A DNA stretch of 64,000 bases from Volvox africanus (lineage: Eukaryota; Chlorophyta; Chlorophyceae; Chlamydomonadales; Volvocaceae). Under the pieces are notes generated by a model. The model ran no database searches, had not been told where the DNA came from, and saw only the letters and a list, made by a program, of their open reading frames with translations. A program made the translations under genes and the position numbers. This document shows positions 29,964 to 41,652 of this stretch, piece by piece (within the stretch, counting starts at the first letter, position 1; every line of letters begins with the position of its first letter). The stretch is taken from positions 210,936 through 274,935 of the forward strand of contig BSDZ01000046.1 of the NCBI GenBank assembly GCA_030268105.1, written 5' to 3'.

Positions 29964-31106
29964 CTAGTTGTTGTTCTCAAGTCTGCTATATGCGACTTGC
30001 AAGTGTTCGAAGGCTTTGAAGGCCAACACCCTGTGTTGCCCACCGAGCAGGTGACGGTGTGGGTTCACCTGCCACCTGAGCCTGTCGTACACAGCCTTCC
30101 GTCCCTGGGTTTTGAACTTTTCCGGAGCAAGCTGGAAGATGAGACGGTCGCCAAGTGCCTCATCTTCCAGATTGCTAAATGTGATCACCCACTCAACCAC
30201 ATCCGCATTTGTAAGCCCCTCAGTGGGTATGACGACATGGCTCACGTGGCCCAACCCGTTATCTGCACTTTGGGTATCTCTGCTTTCGGCCACGTCCCTC
30301 TCGTGGCACACCACATTATCCGCACTTTGGGTATCTCCGCTTTCGGCCACGTCCCTCTCGTGGCACACCACATTATCCGCACTTTGGGTATCTCCGCTTT
30401 CGACCACGTGCCTCTCGTGGCACACCACGTTATCCGCACTTTGGGTATCTCCGCTTTCGGCCACGTCCCTCTCGTGGCACACCACATTATCCGCACTTTG
30501 GGTATCTCCGCTTTCGACCACGTCCCTCTCGTGGCACACCACGTTATCCGCACTTTGGGTATCTCCACTTTCGGCCACGTCCCTCTCGTGGCACACCACA
30601 TTCTCCGCACTTTGGGTATCTCCGCTTTCGGCCACGTCCCTCTCGTGGCACACCATGTTATCCGCACTTTGGGTATCTCCGCTTTTGGCCACGTCCCTCT
30701 CGTGGCACACCACATTATCCGCACTTTCGGTATCTCCGCTTTCGGCCACGTCCCTCTCGTGGCACACCACGTTATCCGCACTTTGGGTATCTCCGCTTTC
30801 GGCCATGTGCCTCTCGTAGTTAACCTCACTCTCATAATTGCCGATATGGACCACTGGCACCTCGTGGTCGATTTTGCTCTTGATGCTCTGCGCATCCTGG
30901 TGTTGGAACACAGACACCTCATAGTCAAACCCATCACTTTTGGTCCTATTTTTCCAGGGCTGAACTTCATGGTCAGGCTCACTGACGTCTGCCTCGTTGG
31001 GTATCTCCATAGGAACGACTGTCTGAGAACCCATAATCCAGCCAGATATTTGCTGCATGGACGGCAACCTAAGTTGCCAGCACAGCACCTTCGGCTGCAG
31101 ATGCAC
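29964..31106 (-). CDS. 57-bp-repeat protein, U2, 10 repeats
   Basis: 380 codons from the same GTG. Carries the B-family markers NEADV, TFSNL and GQHRVL, where U1 and U3 have NKADV, TLSKL and GQHRAL. Confidence 0.42.
   Translation of the reverse strand: MHLQPKVLCWQLRLPSMQQISGWIMGSQTVVPMEIPNEADVSEPDHEVQPWKNRTKSDGFDYEVSVFQHQDAQSIKSKIDHEVPVVHIGNYESEVNYERHMAESGDTQSADNVVCHERDVAESGDTESADNVVCHERDVAKSGDTQSADNMVCHERDVAESGDTQSAENVVCHERDVAESGDTQSADNVVCHERDVVESGDTQSADNVVCHERDVAESGDTQSADNVVCHERHVVESGDTQSADNVVCHERDVAESGDTQSADNVVCHERDVAESRDTQSADNGLGHVSHVVIPTEGLTNADVVEWVITFSNLEDEALGDRLIFQLAPEKFKTQGRKAVYDRLRWQVNPHRHLLGGQHRVLAFKAFEHLQVAYSRLENNN
30258..30819. repeat. 57-bp tandem repeat array, 10 copies (U2)
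   Basis: Two more copies than U1, in frame. Confidence 0.96.
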
Positions 31107-31733
31107 CGCGGTCGAAGAGAGAAATATGGTCCTGCGGCAATGGGCGAAAAATTAATTTTCTGTGACTTAAAATGGTTCAGGCTTTGACCTTGACCGTGAG
31201 GCGGCGGCGGCATCCCAATCACAAACAGCTACAACGCAAGGAAAGCTGCCCATATAGTTAATTTTTAATTAAGCTTAGCAAAGACATCGGTGGAGTCAGC
31301 CACGAAAATTGGAAAAGGCTCGAGCGTACCTTGGGTAGAAGACCTCGAAGCATGTCCGCGCCAGGTAGAAGATTCCACTGAGCATGGCTTTTAGGACGGG
31401 CCTAGCGACACAGCTCATGGTATCCGAATCCACGCAAACAAGCAAGCCTATCCAAAGACCAGGTGTGCTTGCAGCTTAAGGCTGCGGTGTGCGTATGTTG
31501 AAAGTCAAGTTGGATAGAGATAGAGTGTGCAGAGCAGGTAGCAGTAAACAACGTTGCATTTAAAACGCTGTAGTGAGAAAGTGCGCACTGAACGGCCTAA
31601 GTAGCAAAAGTTTGATGAAAGTACGGCGGAGAGTGTACCTCCATCATAATCTGCCCTGCCAGGGGCTTCTTTACATCTGTGAGAAACTTTGAGGTATTTC
31701 GTTGCTTACGGAAAGCTTTCAATCAATCCACGG

Positions 31734-32081
31734 TCATGATGGCACAGGGAAGTTATGTGCATTCAGTACTAAGCTGGAATCACGGCCAGTAGCATCTGAG
31801 GACGACGCGAAGTTGAACCTCTTTTTAATAACTGAAACATGGGAAATGACAGGGTCTATTACTGCATCTGAAAAGGGCAAACCACCTCATGGCTTTCTGA
31901 GAACCACAATTCCGAAGCAAACTTGATACGAAGTCGCACATGTACATGGAAGTATATGAACTATAATCACATTACTGTAGACATAATACAGGACACAGAA
32001 TAGAATACACATATGTTTTGTAGGTTCCTTTGGAAGGCTTAGGGTTACTGCCCCGGGGAAGAACACTGCTTGCCAATACAT
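31734..32081 (-). pseudogene. 115-codon membrane ORF, nonsense allele, U2
   Basis: Identical to U1 in layout, but CCAGGAGG has become CCATGAGG on the minus strand. This puts TGA after VVLRKP and removes the C-terminal half. Confidence 0.4.
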
Positions 32082-32253
32082 ACTGCCTTCCGCGCATGCA
32101 TGGCGCCGGCATGATGCTCGATGTAAATTACATTACTCCAACGCGATGAACACCCGGGATAGATCTCGCTCAGAACCTCGCTCTGGCAACCAGTCACCTT
32201 CGCGATGCCCACCCGTTCGTTGGAGCTTTGCGCCCCACCCTAGCTGAGACCTG

Positions 32254-32586
32254 TTATGGCTTCGTCCAACACCTCCGTCTACTGCCTCCCCTTGGTCCGT
32301 AGCCCTTCTGCCCGGTCGCCTGACAACTGCCGCACCCATTCACACCATCCCCGCACATGCAGCCCGTCTGGCGAGCTAAATAACGCATAATAGATTGGGG
32401 CATAACAAATTCACCACGCAACCAAATTTTGACACGAAACAATCCAACAAACACGACGTGTTTTTTGTCCCGAGACACTCTGATTATGACTCCAGGGGGA
32501 CACGTTGTGCTTAGGGCACACTGCCACACTAATTCAATGGTCAATGGTTGCACTTCATCCAGATGATGTAGATAGGTTGCAACCAT
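32254..32586 (-). CDS. Hypothetical 110-codon ORF, U2
   Basis: As U1, with QSIMRYLA for QSIMRSLA. Confidence 0.27.
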   Translation of the reverse strand: MVATYLHHLDEVQPLTIELVWQCALSTTCPPGVIIRVSRDKKHVVFVGLFRVKIWLRGEFVMPQSIMRYLARQTGCMCGDGVNGCGSCQATGQKGYGPRGGSRRRCWTKP

Positions 32587-32993
32587 CCAGATAGATCCTA
32601 CATCTAGGGGGAAAACACCATCATTGGAACTTGCGCTTGGAATGAGCCTGCTTTGAGAATTATTTCAGAAATTATTCGGCGGAAGTTGTGGCCTGTTGTT
32701 GTACAGCGGTGGTGGGTTCAGGGCCCGCAGGACAAGAGTTGTGTCGGTCTACTTGAAGACGGAACAAGGAGATGAACGTTTGGAAGTTGAGATAGCAGTT
32801 TGAAGATTGGGATGTACGAACACACTGTCATGGCACACTTCATGAACGGTTGGGAAATGTGGTGTTTGGTCTGTAAAAATGTCCAATGGGAACGCTGCCT
32901 CGACTAAACCCTAAGCTTAATGGTTACAACTGGCCATATGCCGCCTAGATGGCCGCGCGGGTTGACGAACGAACGTTTACGGTATGTCGGTAG

Positions 32994-33176
32994 GTTGCTT
33001 GATGTAGATATGTTGCAACCTTTTAAGCCATGCAAGCTGCAGCAACGGACTCTTAATGTGTCTGTCCTAGATGCCTGCTCGTAGATGTGGACTTTGGATA
33101 GGTTGGCCCTCCCCGATTCCTTGATCAACCGCTGCACTCACGCGTTTAGGAAGCAACAGCAAAACAATTACGCTTG
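32994..33176 (-). repeat. Dispersed element, U2 copy
   Basis: As U1. Confidence 0.75.
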
Positions 33177-33451
33177 GGATTTAACGACTCCCTGAAGAAA
33201 TTATGTACACTTCATTTGGCCCACTCCCCTCCATTGGTGCGCATATCCGTTAGGCTGATGGGATGCCATCGTCGGTGCCGCCGCCGCCGGCGGAACCGGC
33301 ACAGCCATTCTTCTGTTCCGAGGAGGTAGGGCACTGCTGAGCTCGGCGCCCAAAGTTCTTCCCGAAATGAGCAGTCCAGATAAATTTCCACCAGGGCCTC
33401 TATGCAAGAGGAAAAACGAGTAACTCCAACTATCCAAACTTCCGAAGCCCA

Positions 33452-35073
33452 CAGCTCGGTGGATCTCCTCTAAGAAGGTCACATTTGCGGCCGTGAGGGG
33501 GTCTCGCGCCCGCAGCCACGCTGGCTTCCCACTAACCCCCGGGTCATTCTGGGCGGTCGTGGCAGTGCCGCTCCACTCAGCTCCTCCCACAGTGTCAGGC
33601 CGCAAGTAAATAAGGCCTACGCGTTTGGATGGTGGCTGGCGTCGTCCCCGGTAGGGAATGTGGAATCAATCGGGGCGTAAGCTAAGTAGCCGCCAAGGCC
33701 GTGCATAATCGTAGAAAGAAGAGCGATGGGAACCGTGATGATGTATACTATCGGTGTTGTTGGCGACAGCGAAGAGGTGCTGCGAGAGACGTTGGTAGAT
33801 GCAAGCAAAAGTTAATGTATGAGTGCTTGCCCCCTCCCCCCGCATTCACCTGTGTATAGCGTGGTGTACCCAGCTTTCTGCAGCCAGGTGGGGAGCCACT
33901 CGCGATCCAAATCCAGCGCACGGAATTTTGCAGAACCTCCTGTATGTGAGGAAGGGGTTGTGGGTTCGCGGGCCAGGGCCTCGGGGATGACGAATTTAAT
34001 TTGTGGAAAAATGGTTTCCGCGGCCAGACGGCGAACCCCTTGGGGTGGCAAAAGAATGAATGGAAGAACGGAAGGACAGAACGAACTCGCTTTGTGGACG
34101 GCCCAGAAAGGGGAGGGGTCTGCGGTGAGAACAGGAAGGTTGACTAGGAAGGATGATAGTGCCTAGAGTTGAAGGGATGCAGAGCCGCGGAGCGCGGAGG
34201 GCTGGCGGGTTTCAGTTGCTGTTGGGTCAAATGACAGTCATCCGTCCACCTCCGGGAGAGGGGTTGTCATCAATGGCCATTGGGGCGGCCTTTCCTTGTC
34301 TCCTGTCTCGCTCATAAATGTAAATCTGTGCTTAGAAAAAGGTGGTAATGAGAAACTCTTAAATATGTCTGGTTCCGGAGCATGACCTACACCAAAACCC
34401 GGGTCCATGTTCGCTCCGCCAATTAACCTGACTGACGGTAATGACAAGGGGCCGCACGTCGCAATGTGGCTTCGAAGCCACCCGTCCACCCAGGAATACT
34501 TCTTCCATCGGGGGAGATCGGGTATTACCGTCTGAGGCTTACGATCGTATGCAGGCTAGTCGGGGACGGCAGGGTGGAACCTGTCATTTAAAACTTGGAC
34601 GTACCGTGTGGTCCTAGCACGTCTGTGAAATTGGTATTGGGACTCAGCTGGCCGCGTTGGAGGCTGACCCGGGAAGGGCAGCAGATGGGAGTAGTGACGA
34701 AATGGTTCGTAAAGGTGACACCTGGTTTGCAGCAACATCGGGACATAACCGAATAAGGAACCGATGCCTGCAGGAACTGACAGGAAGATTACCAACTTCC
34801 AACTACCAACCATTTTTACTTACCAGCTCAAAGAATCTTGAACAACATCTCTGATTCAAGAAAATTTCTGAACATTCCTGGTCGCGTCGTCGTGCACGAA
34901 AGTCGCACGTCGCCAAATGATTGATGGTCCGGTTACGATGCCCTTACCTCGGTCTCGCAAAAGCCGTTTCGTCGCCGGTACTGAGATTAATCTACATCAT
35001 CTACAAGGATAAGGATAGAGTTTGGACGCCGTGCTACAGATGCCGAATATGTGATGATACCCAGATACAGCAT
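33452..35073 (-). pseudogene. Arylsulfatase pseudogene, U3, 3'-truncated
   Basis: Retains the ATG (35,071-35,073), the DDVD, CCPSR and WLQKAGY exons and the KPAWL segment. The U3 deletion removes everything after FLEEIHR, including the AVDE segment, the HIDIAPT segment and the C-terminus. Confidence 0.83.
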
Positions 35074-35291
35074 TACATTTAGAAATCGCTTCCTTTGAAA
35101 TTTCTTTGGATTAAACGATTTATTTGACGGAAATTCTTACGTGGAAATTCTTTACTCGACGGAAGAAGTATTTCAAGATATGCTCATTTCATGCAAAGCA
35201 TGACGTTGGTTGGCTTGGGGGCTGTTGCCGTTATTGAACAAAAGGGTAGAACAAAGGTAAGGGACGAGAGGGGACTCATGTTTTCTTCATG

Positions 35292-36333
35292 CAGCACAAC
35301 ATTGGTCTCCGCCACGCACACAGATGATCGTGTGAAATGTGGTTGTGTTTGTTTGTGTGTACGTGCATACATTCATTCCTGACGAATCCCAATCAATACA
35401 TGCCGCCATCCCGAACATTGTGCATCCATACCCACCGTCACCAGGACTGTGTACTGCTTGCCAGTGCTACACTGCACAGGCTTGCATTAGTGCGGCCTCT
35501 GGATTCTGTCCCGCACCTGCTCATCACCAAACACTAATCGCTATCTGACACTACCGCCCACCCGCCCGCTGCCCCCTCTTACTCCTGTCATTACCACGAC
35601 TTGGAGCGGTTTGCATGCAGGGGAGTTTGTGGAGTACGACGACCCACCTGACCCCATGTTGATGCCAATGCGCAGCTCCCAGGCTGTTCGGTGCCACAAC
35701 GCCCCAATCAATTGGCGCATCAACTGGGCGACAACGGTGCCCAATAATGGCAACCTCGGGCCCGGAAACTTCACCCTCGCCTCCAACCCCGTCGGTGGGC
35801 CCCTCGTCTAGCGGTGAGTAAGAGCTACATATATACACAGGCCCATGGCCTTCTGGCGGCAGTAGATGCGGACTGTATCAGTTCGTGGACTGCCTCTGAC
35901 TGCAGCGTGCCACAACGGTCGCCACTTTTTGCCAAACAGCGCGGCCACTCCCTGGGCTCCTGCAGCCGTCGCCGCCCCTTGTACCGCCCCATCAACAGCA
36001 TTTATCCCCCTAGGTCGCGGCCGCTGTCGCCACCGCATGCGTGCTGTCGTCCCCGCGTGCGTAATGTATGCCCCCGAAGCCGCGCTCCATTCATAGCATA
36101 TGTTGGTAAAACCTTGTGCCCTATGGCTGGGCAGGGTCGTTCTGGATATGGTTGAGATCTCTAAAGTGGGGCTGAAGTATAGGTGGAGGTAGGGGTGGAG
36201 ATGTAGACGTGAGTAGCACATATGGATTGAAATGTTAGCTGCCGTAGCAGAGCTTGCCAGTTGGGCGGAGCACATTCTGCATCCATCTGCATGTATGCAC
36301 AAGCATGTACGAATATGCCACTGCACTGGTGCA
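35292..36333. other. Cassette A (U3)
   Basis: As U1, with a 28-bp deletion near 36,137 between AGGG repeats that fuses the two ORFs seen there in U1. The Cys-rich and Trp-rich coding remnants are retained. Confidence 0.6.
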
Positions 36334-36708
36334 GGCGGCATCCATATGCCTACCCATTTGTTGCCTCGACCGGGTGCCTCAGGAATTAATTCCTAGCAAT
36401 CAGCATCACAATTGTACGGGCGAAAATAATCCAATGGAACGATTGAGCCAGTTTGAATACTTGTCGTTCAGATACGCTATAGATTCGAAGCTAGCATGAA
36501 CACAGGCAAGGGCGTGTGTGTGGGTTATGTACATCTGGTTGGTCACACATGTGCAGAGGCTAAGGTTTCAGCATGCCCGTACATGTGGCAGGGTGGATTC
36601 CCGATGCGGATGGAGCTTGCTCTGGTGTTGGTTTTGCAGACATATACAATGAATCACTTCTGCGCTGTATGTTAGCACACCAGCTATGGACAGGCGGAAA
36701 GCAACTGC

Positions 36709-37092
36709 GTGGACTCATGCGTGTCGTTGAGCATTAGACTACGTGTGTATCAGGCCTTGGCGCATGCTCTTTCACGCTTCGATGCCTTTGATTTTCCTTC
36801 AAACAGACTTATTATCGAACACGTTTCACTGGAAAATAAGCGCGTGGAAGGGAGATGCCACGAGAGAACTGTGCGTGTGGGGGCGTTGACGCGCGGCGGG
36901 CAGCAGCTGGGGCGCAATCAGTTGGGGCTCAGCCATATGGGCGCTTGCCAGGAGCCTCTTTGTCCGACACCATGGATCCGGCGCGATCCATGCACCCAGC
37001 GCACTTGTGAAGCGTATGGAGCTTGCTGTGTCGTTGATTATGCAGTTTTATTCATTGTATATGCGCTGTATGCACAACGAGCTCCCATGTAG
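36709..37092 (+). CDS. Hypothetical ORF (127 codons), U3, altered C-terminus
   Basis: As U1, with LENKR and CTQRTC. Near 37,083 the shared GAGCTATGGGTAGCC is GAGCTCCCATGTAGCC, where ATGGG has become its reverse complement CCCAT plus one G. This brings a stop and drops the GSRR end. Confidence 0.27.
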   Translation: MDSCVSLSIRLRVYQALAHALSRFDAFDFPSNRLIIEHVSLENKRVEGRCHERTVRVGALTRGGQQLGRNQLGLSHMGACQEPLCPTPWIRRDPCTQRTCEAYGACCVVDYAVLFIVYALYAQRAPM

Positions 37093-37424
37093 CCGGAGAT
37101 GAACCGTTCAAATAAATGCATGTTGGGCATTAGACTACGTGTGTATGAGGCCGGATGGCCGTGTCTATTTATACATTGATCAGGACGTATTCACATACGG
37201 CTGGTAGAGGATGCCACGGCATGGGAACAGTGACATCCACGACATTGTACGCCTGATGGCTGGTGCGTGCTCGTGCCTTCATGCATATCTAAGTTGTGGA
37301 GGGGCTGCGGGCTGAATGTGTGTGTATGTTTGTGTATGATACGTTCACGTTCACTGTTTGGAAACTAGTTTGATAAGCCTCACCCCGCCGTTGGTATGGC
37401 CTATGGGTATGTGTTTATACCCCT

Positions 37425-37852
37425 TCACGTGATATATTGATGACGAGCATGTGAACCATGCAGCTGTGTTGACTGCATTACCGAGCTACTAGAGCTGTGT
37501 AAACATCTTGCCGTATCCGTTAATTGTGTAGGCGTGTACTCAGACAGGAAGGGCGCAGAAAACTGAAACATAATGACATCTTGTCACACTGTAGGGGCTA
37601 CGCAGCAAATATGGAATTATTGACGAGGGTCTGAGCTCAGGGTGTGTGTGGTTAAGAAACTTACATGAAACACAAACAGAATTATGAAAGTACCAATCAC
37701 GATATAGTACAAAACATAGGTATCAGAGTCTGCCCAATTAAGGGTGGTATCGAAAGACACCGAATATGAATTCAAAGCCCCATATACATGTTTCGTTCCA
37801 GGGACAGGCAAAGTGTCCAAGGAATCTCCCAAGGATCCTGGATCGCGTGTTT
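37425..37852 (-). CDS. Two exons of single-pass membrane protein, U3
   Basis: As U1. Changes: GALNSYS and SDTYVLYYI (Tyr for Phe, shared with U0). Confidence 0.48.
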
Positions 37853-37940
37853 CTGGGGTCGTAACCCTCCATGTGGTGGGGTTTCTTTACCTCGCACCCA
37901 TTACTCCTCCATTGCACAAACAGGGACAATCAAGACGTCC

Positions 37941-38053
37941 CGGCCAAAGCCACTCCGGCGGCTAAGGCCCCCCCTTTGTCCCAGCCAAAGCCGCTCCAGC
38001 GGCTAAGGCCCCCCTTTTGTCCCAGCCAAAGCCGCTCCGGCGGCTAAAGCCCG
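37941..38053. repeat. Row of three GC hairpins, U3
   Basis: As U1. Confidence 0.85.
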
Positions 38054-38352
38054 CTTCTTTTTGCCACTCGTTACACAAGCAAAGGACAATACGTCCCAGC
38101 CACAGCCGCCCTGGAGGCAGAGCCCCCGACCAGTCCACACCAGGGCATTAAATCTGCGTGGAAAGGGTTTGTTAGTCAGTAAGGACATGTCTAATTATTA
38201 TCGTAAGAACTGAGCGACACAATAAAACAGGCAGGCCAAGTCCCACACTTACCTTCTGATGACTAACATTAAGCCCTGATAAGATGCATGCAATCCCCCC
38301 TTTGTTTCCCTTGCTCCACCCCTCACTCCACATATTCCTTCGGCATGCGCAT

Positions 38353-39381
38353 CTAGTTGTTGTTCTCAAGTCTGCTATATGCGACTTGCAAGTGTTCGAA
38401 GGCTTTGAAGGCCAACGCCCTGTGTTGCCCACCGAGCAGGTGACGGTGTGGGTTCACCTGCCACCTGAGCCTGTCGTACACAGCCTTCCGTCCCTGGGTT
38501 TTGAACTTCTCCGGAGCAAGCTGGAAGATGAGACGGTCGCCAAGTGCCTCATCTTCCAGTTTGCTAAGTGTGATCACCCACTCAACCACATCCGCATTTG
38601 TAAGCCCCTCAGTGGGTATGACGACATGGCTCACGTGGCCCAACCCGTTATCTGCACTTTGGGTATCTCTGCTTTCGGCCACGTCCCTCTCGTGGCACAC
38701 CACATTCTCCGCACTTTGGGTATCTCCGCTTTCGGCCACGTCCCTCTCGTGGCACACCACATTCTCCGCACTTTGGGTATCTCCGCTTTCGGCCACGTCC
38801 CTCTCGTGGCACACCACGTTATCCGCACTTTGGGTATCTCCGCTTTCGGCCACGTCCCTCTCGTGGCACACCACATTCTCCGCACTTTGGGTATCTCCGC
38901 TTTCGGCCACGTGCCTCTCGTGGCACACCACATTCTCCGCACTTTCGGTATCTCCGCTTTCGGCCACGTCCCTCTCGTGGCACACCACGTTATCTGCACT
39001 TTGGGTATCTCCGCTTTCGGCCACGTCCCTCTCGTGGCACACCACGTTATCCGCACTTTGGGTATCTCCGCTTTCGGCCATGTGCCTCTCGTAGTTAACC
39101 TCACTCTCATAATTGCCGATATGGACCACTGGCACCTCGTGGTCGATGTTGCTCTTGATGCTCTGCGCATCCTGGTGTTGGAACACAGACACCTCATAGT
39201 CAAACCCATCACTTTTGGTCCTATTTTTCCAGGGCTGAACTTCATGGTCAGGCTCACTGACGTCTGCCTTGTTGGGTATCTCCATAGGAACGACTGTCTG
39301 AGAACCCATAATCCAGCCAGATATTTGCTGCATGGACGGCAACCTAAGTTGCCAGCACAGCACCTTCGGCTGCAGATGCAC
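38353..39381 (-). CDS. 57-bp-repeat protein, U3, 8 repeats
   Basis: 342 codons. A-family markers NKADV, TLSKL and GQHRAL shared with U1. IKSNIDHE where the others have IKSKIDHE. Confidence 0.42.
   Translation of the reverse strand: MHLQPKVLCWQLRLPSMQQISGWIMGSQTVVPMEIPNKADVSEPDHEVQPWKNRTKSDGFDYEVSVFQHQDAQSIKSNIDHEVPVVHIGNYESEVNYERHMAESGDTQSADNVVCHERDVAESGDTQSADNVVCHERDVAESGDTESAENVVCHERHVAESGDTQSAENVVCHERDVAESGDTQSADNVVCHERDVAESGDTQSAENVVCHERDVAESGDTQSAENVVCHERDVAESRDTQSADNGLGHVSHVVIPTEGLTNADVVEWVITLSKLEDEALGDRLIFQLAPEKFKTQGRKAVYDRLRWQVNPHRHLLGGQHRALAFKAFEHLQVAYSRLENNN
38647..39094. repeat. 57-bp tandem repeat array, 8 copies (U3)
   Basis: Same copy number as U1. Confidence 0.96.
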
Positions 39382-40008
39382 CGCGGTCGAAGAGAGAAAT
39401 ATGGTCCTGCGGCAATGGGCGAAAAATTAATTTTCTGTGACTTAAAATGGTTCAGGCTTTGACCTTGACCGTGAGGCGGCGGCGGCATCCCAATCACAAA
39501 CAGCTACAACGCAAGGAAAGCTGCCCATATAGTTAATTTTTAATTAAGCTTAGCAAAGACATCGGTGGAGTCAGCCACGAAAATTGGAAAAGGCTCGAGC
39601 GTACCTTGGGTAGAAGACCTCGAAGCATGTCCGCGCCAGGTAGAAGATTCCACTGAGCATGGCTTTTAGGACGGGCCTAGCGACACAGCTCATGGTATCC
39701 GAATCCACGCAAACAAGCAAGCCTATCCAAAGACCAGGTGTGCTTGCAGCTTAAGGCTGCGGTGTGCGTATGTTGAAAGTCAAGTTGGATAGAGATAGAG
39801 TGTGCAGAGCAGGTAGCAGTAAACAACGTTGCATTTAAAACGCTGTAGTGAGAAAGTGCGCACTGAACGGCCTAAGTAGCAAAAGTTTGATGAAAGTACG
39901 GCGGAGAGTGTACCTCCATGATAATCTGCCCTGCCAGGGGCTTCTTTACATCTGTGAGAAACTTTGAGGTATTTCGTTGCTTACGGAAAGCTTTCAATCA
40001 ATCCACGG

Positions 40009-40356
40009 TCATGATGGCACAGGGAAGTTATGTGCATTCAGTACTAAGCTGGAATCACGGCCAGTAGCATCTGAGGACGACGCGAAGTTGAACCTCTTTT
40101 TAATAACTGAAACATGGGAAATGACAGGGTCTATTACTGCATCTGAAAAGGGCAAACCACCTCATGGCTTTCTGAGAACCACAATTCCGAAGCAAACTTG
40201 ATACGAAGTCGCACATGTACATGGAAGTATATGAACTATAATCACATTACTGTAGACATAATACAGGACACAGAATAGAATACACATATGTTTTGTAGGT
40301 TCCTTTGGAAGGCTTAGGGTTACTGCCCCGGGGAAGAACACTGCTTGCCAATACAA
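40009..40356 (-). pseudogene. 115-codon membrane ORF, start and nonsense mutations, U3
   Basis: ATG is TTG (plus-strand AATACAAACTGCC) and the same TGA as in U2 follows VVLRKP, so this copy is doubly disabled. Confidence 0.4.
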
Positions 40357-40528
40357 ACTGCCTTCCGCGCATGCATGGCGCCGGCATGATGCTCGATGTA
40401 AATTACATTACTCCAACGCGATGAACACCCGGGATAGATCTCGCTCAGAACCTCGCTCTGGCAACCAGTCACCTTCGCGATGCCCACCCGTTCGTTGGAG
40501 CTTTGCGCCCCACCCTAGCTGAGACCTG

Positions 40529-40861
40529 TTATGGCTTCGTCCAACACCTCCGTCTACTGCCTCCCCTTGGTCCGTAGCCCTTCTGCCCGGTCGCCTGACA
40601 ACTGCCGCACCCATTCACACCATCCCCGCACATGCAGCCCGTCTGGCGAGCTAAATAACGCATAATAGATTGGGGCATAACAAATTCACCACGCAACCAA
40701 ATTTTGACACGAAACAATCCAACAAACACGACGTGTTTTTTGTCCCGAGACACTCTGATTATGACTCCAGGGGGACACGTTGTGCTTAGGGCACACTGCC
40801 ACACTAATTCAATGGTCAATGGTTGCACTTCATCCAGATGATGTAGATACGTTGCAACCAT
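40529..40861 (-). CDS. Hypothetical 110-codon ORF, U3
   Basis: As U2. Confidence 0.27.
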   Translation of the reverse strand: MVATYLHHLDEVQPLTIELVWQCALSTTCPPGVIIRVSRDKKHVVFVGLFRVKIWLRGEFVMPQSIMRYLARQTGCMCGDGVNGCGSCQATGQKGYGPRGGSRRRCWTKP

Positions 40862-41268
40862 CCAGATAGATCCTACATCTAGGGGGAAAACACCATCATT
40901 GGAACTTGCGCTTGGAATGAGCCTGCTTTGAGAATTATTTCAGAAATTATTCGGCGGAAGTTGTGGCCTGTTGTTGTACAGCGGTGGTGGGTTCAGGGCC
41001 CGCAGGACAAGAGTTGTGTCGGTCTACTTGAAGACGGAACAAGGAGATGAACGTTTGGAAGTTGAGATAGCAGTTTGAAGATTGGGATGTACGAACACAC
41101 TGTCATGGCACACTTCATGAACGGTTGGGAAATGTGGTGTTTGGTCTGTAAAAATGTCCAATGGGAACGCTGCCTCGACTAAACCCTAAGCTTAATGGTT
41201 ACAACTGGCCATATGCCGCCTAGATGGCCGCGCGGGTTGACGAACGAACGTTTACGGTATGTCGGTAG

Positions 41269-41451
41269 GTTGCTTGATGTAGATATGTTGCAACCTTTTA
41301 AGCCATGCAAGCTGCAGCAACGGACTCTTAATGTGTCTGTCCTAGATGCCTGCTCGTAGATGTGGACTTTGGATAGGTTGGCCCTCCCCGATTCCTTGAT
41401 CAACCGCTGCACTCACGCGTTTAGGAAGCAACAGCAAAACAATTACGCTTG
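41269..41451 (-). repeat. Dispersed element, U3 copy
   Basis: As U1. Confidence 0.75.
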
Positions 41452-41600
41452 GGATTTAACGACTCCCTGAAGAAATTATGTACACTTCATTTGGCCCACT
41501 CCCCTCCATTGGTGCGCATATCCGTTAGGCTGATGGTTCTTTCCATCTATGCAACCTGGGAAATAGCAACAAAATATGCCGTGTGAGGATTAATGATATG

Positions 41601-41601
<1 letters not shown>

Positions 41602-41650
<49 letters not shown>
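41602..41650. repeat. (CA)n microsatellite, U4 (about 49 bp)
   Basis: Same site as in U1. Confidence 0.98.

Positions 41651-41652
<2 letters not shown>

Larger units (their letters stand above)
22896..33216. repeat. Array unit U2 (10.3 kb, B family)
   Basis: Begins with 45 bp of U1's left end, then joins at GATGG (22,936-22,940) directly to sequence matching 12,103 of U1. That removes 3.3 kb including the bacterial insert. Cassette B, 10 copies of the 57-bp repeat and about 6 GGGCCA copies. Confidence 0.95.
33217..41491. repeat. Array unit U3 (8.3 kb, A family, two private deletions)
   Basis: Keeps about 200 bp of U1's left end (8724-8930), including GCCGCCGCCGCCGG. It then jumps to sequence equivalent to about 13,231 of U1 for about 36 bp, then at CAGCTC/CTCGG to about 14,833. 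Both junctions lie within short shared bases. It has no CA tract, no GGGCCA tract and no 3' exons of the sulfatase. Cassette A and 8 repeats. Confidence 0.93.
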
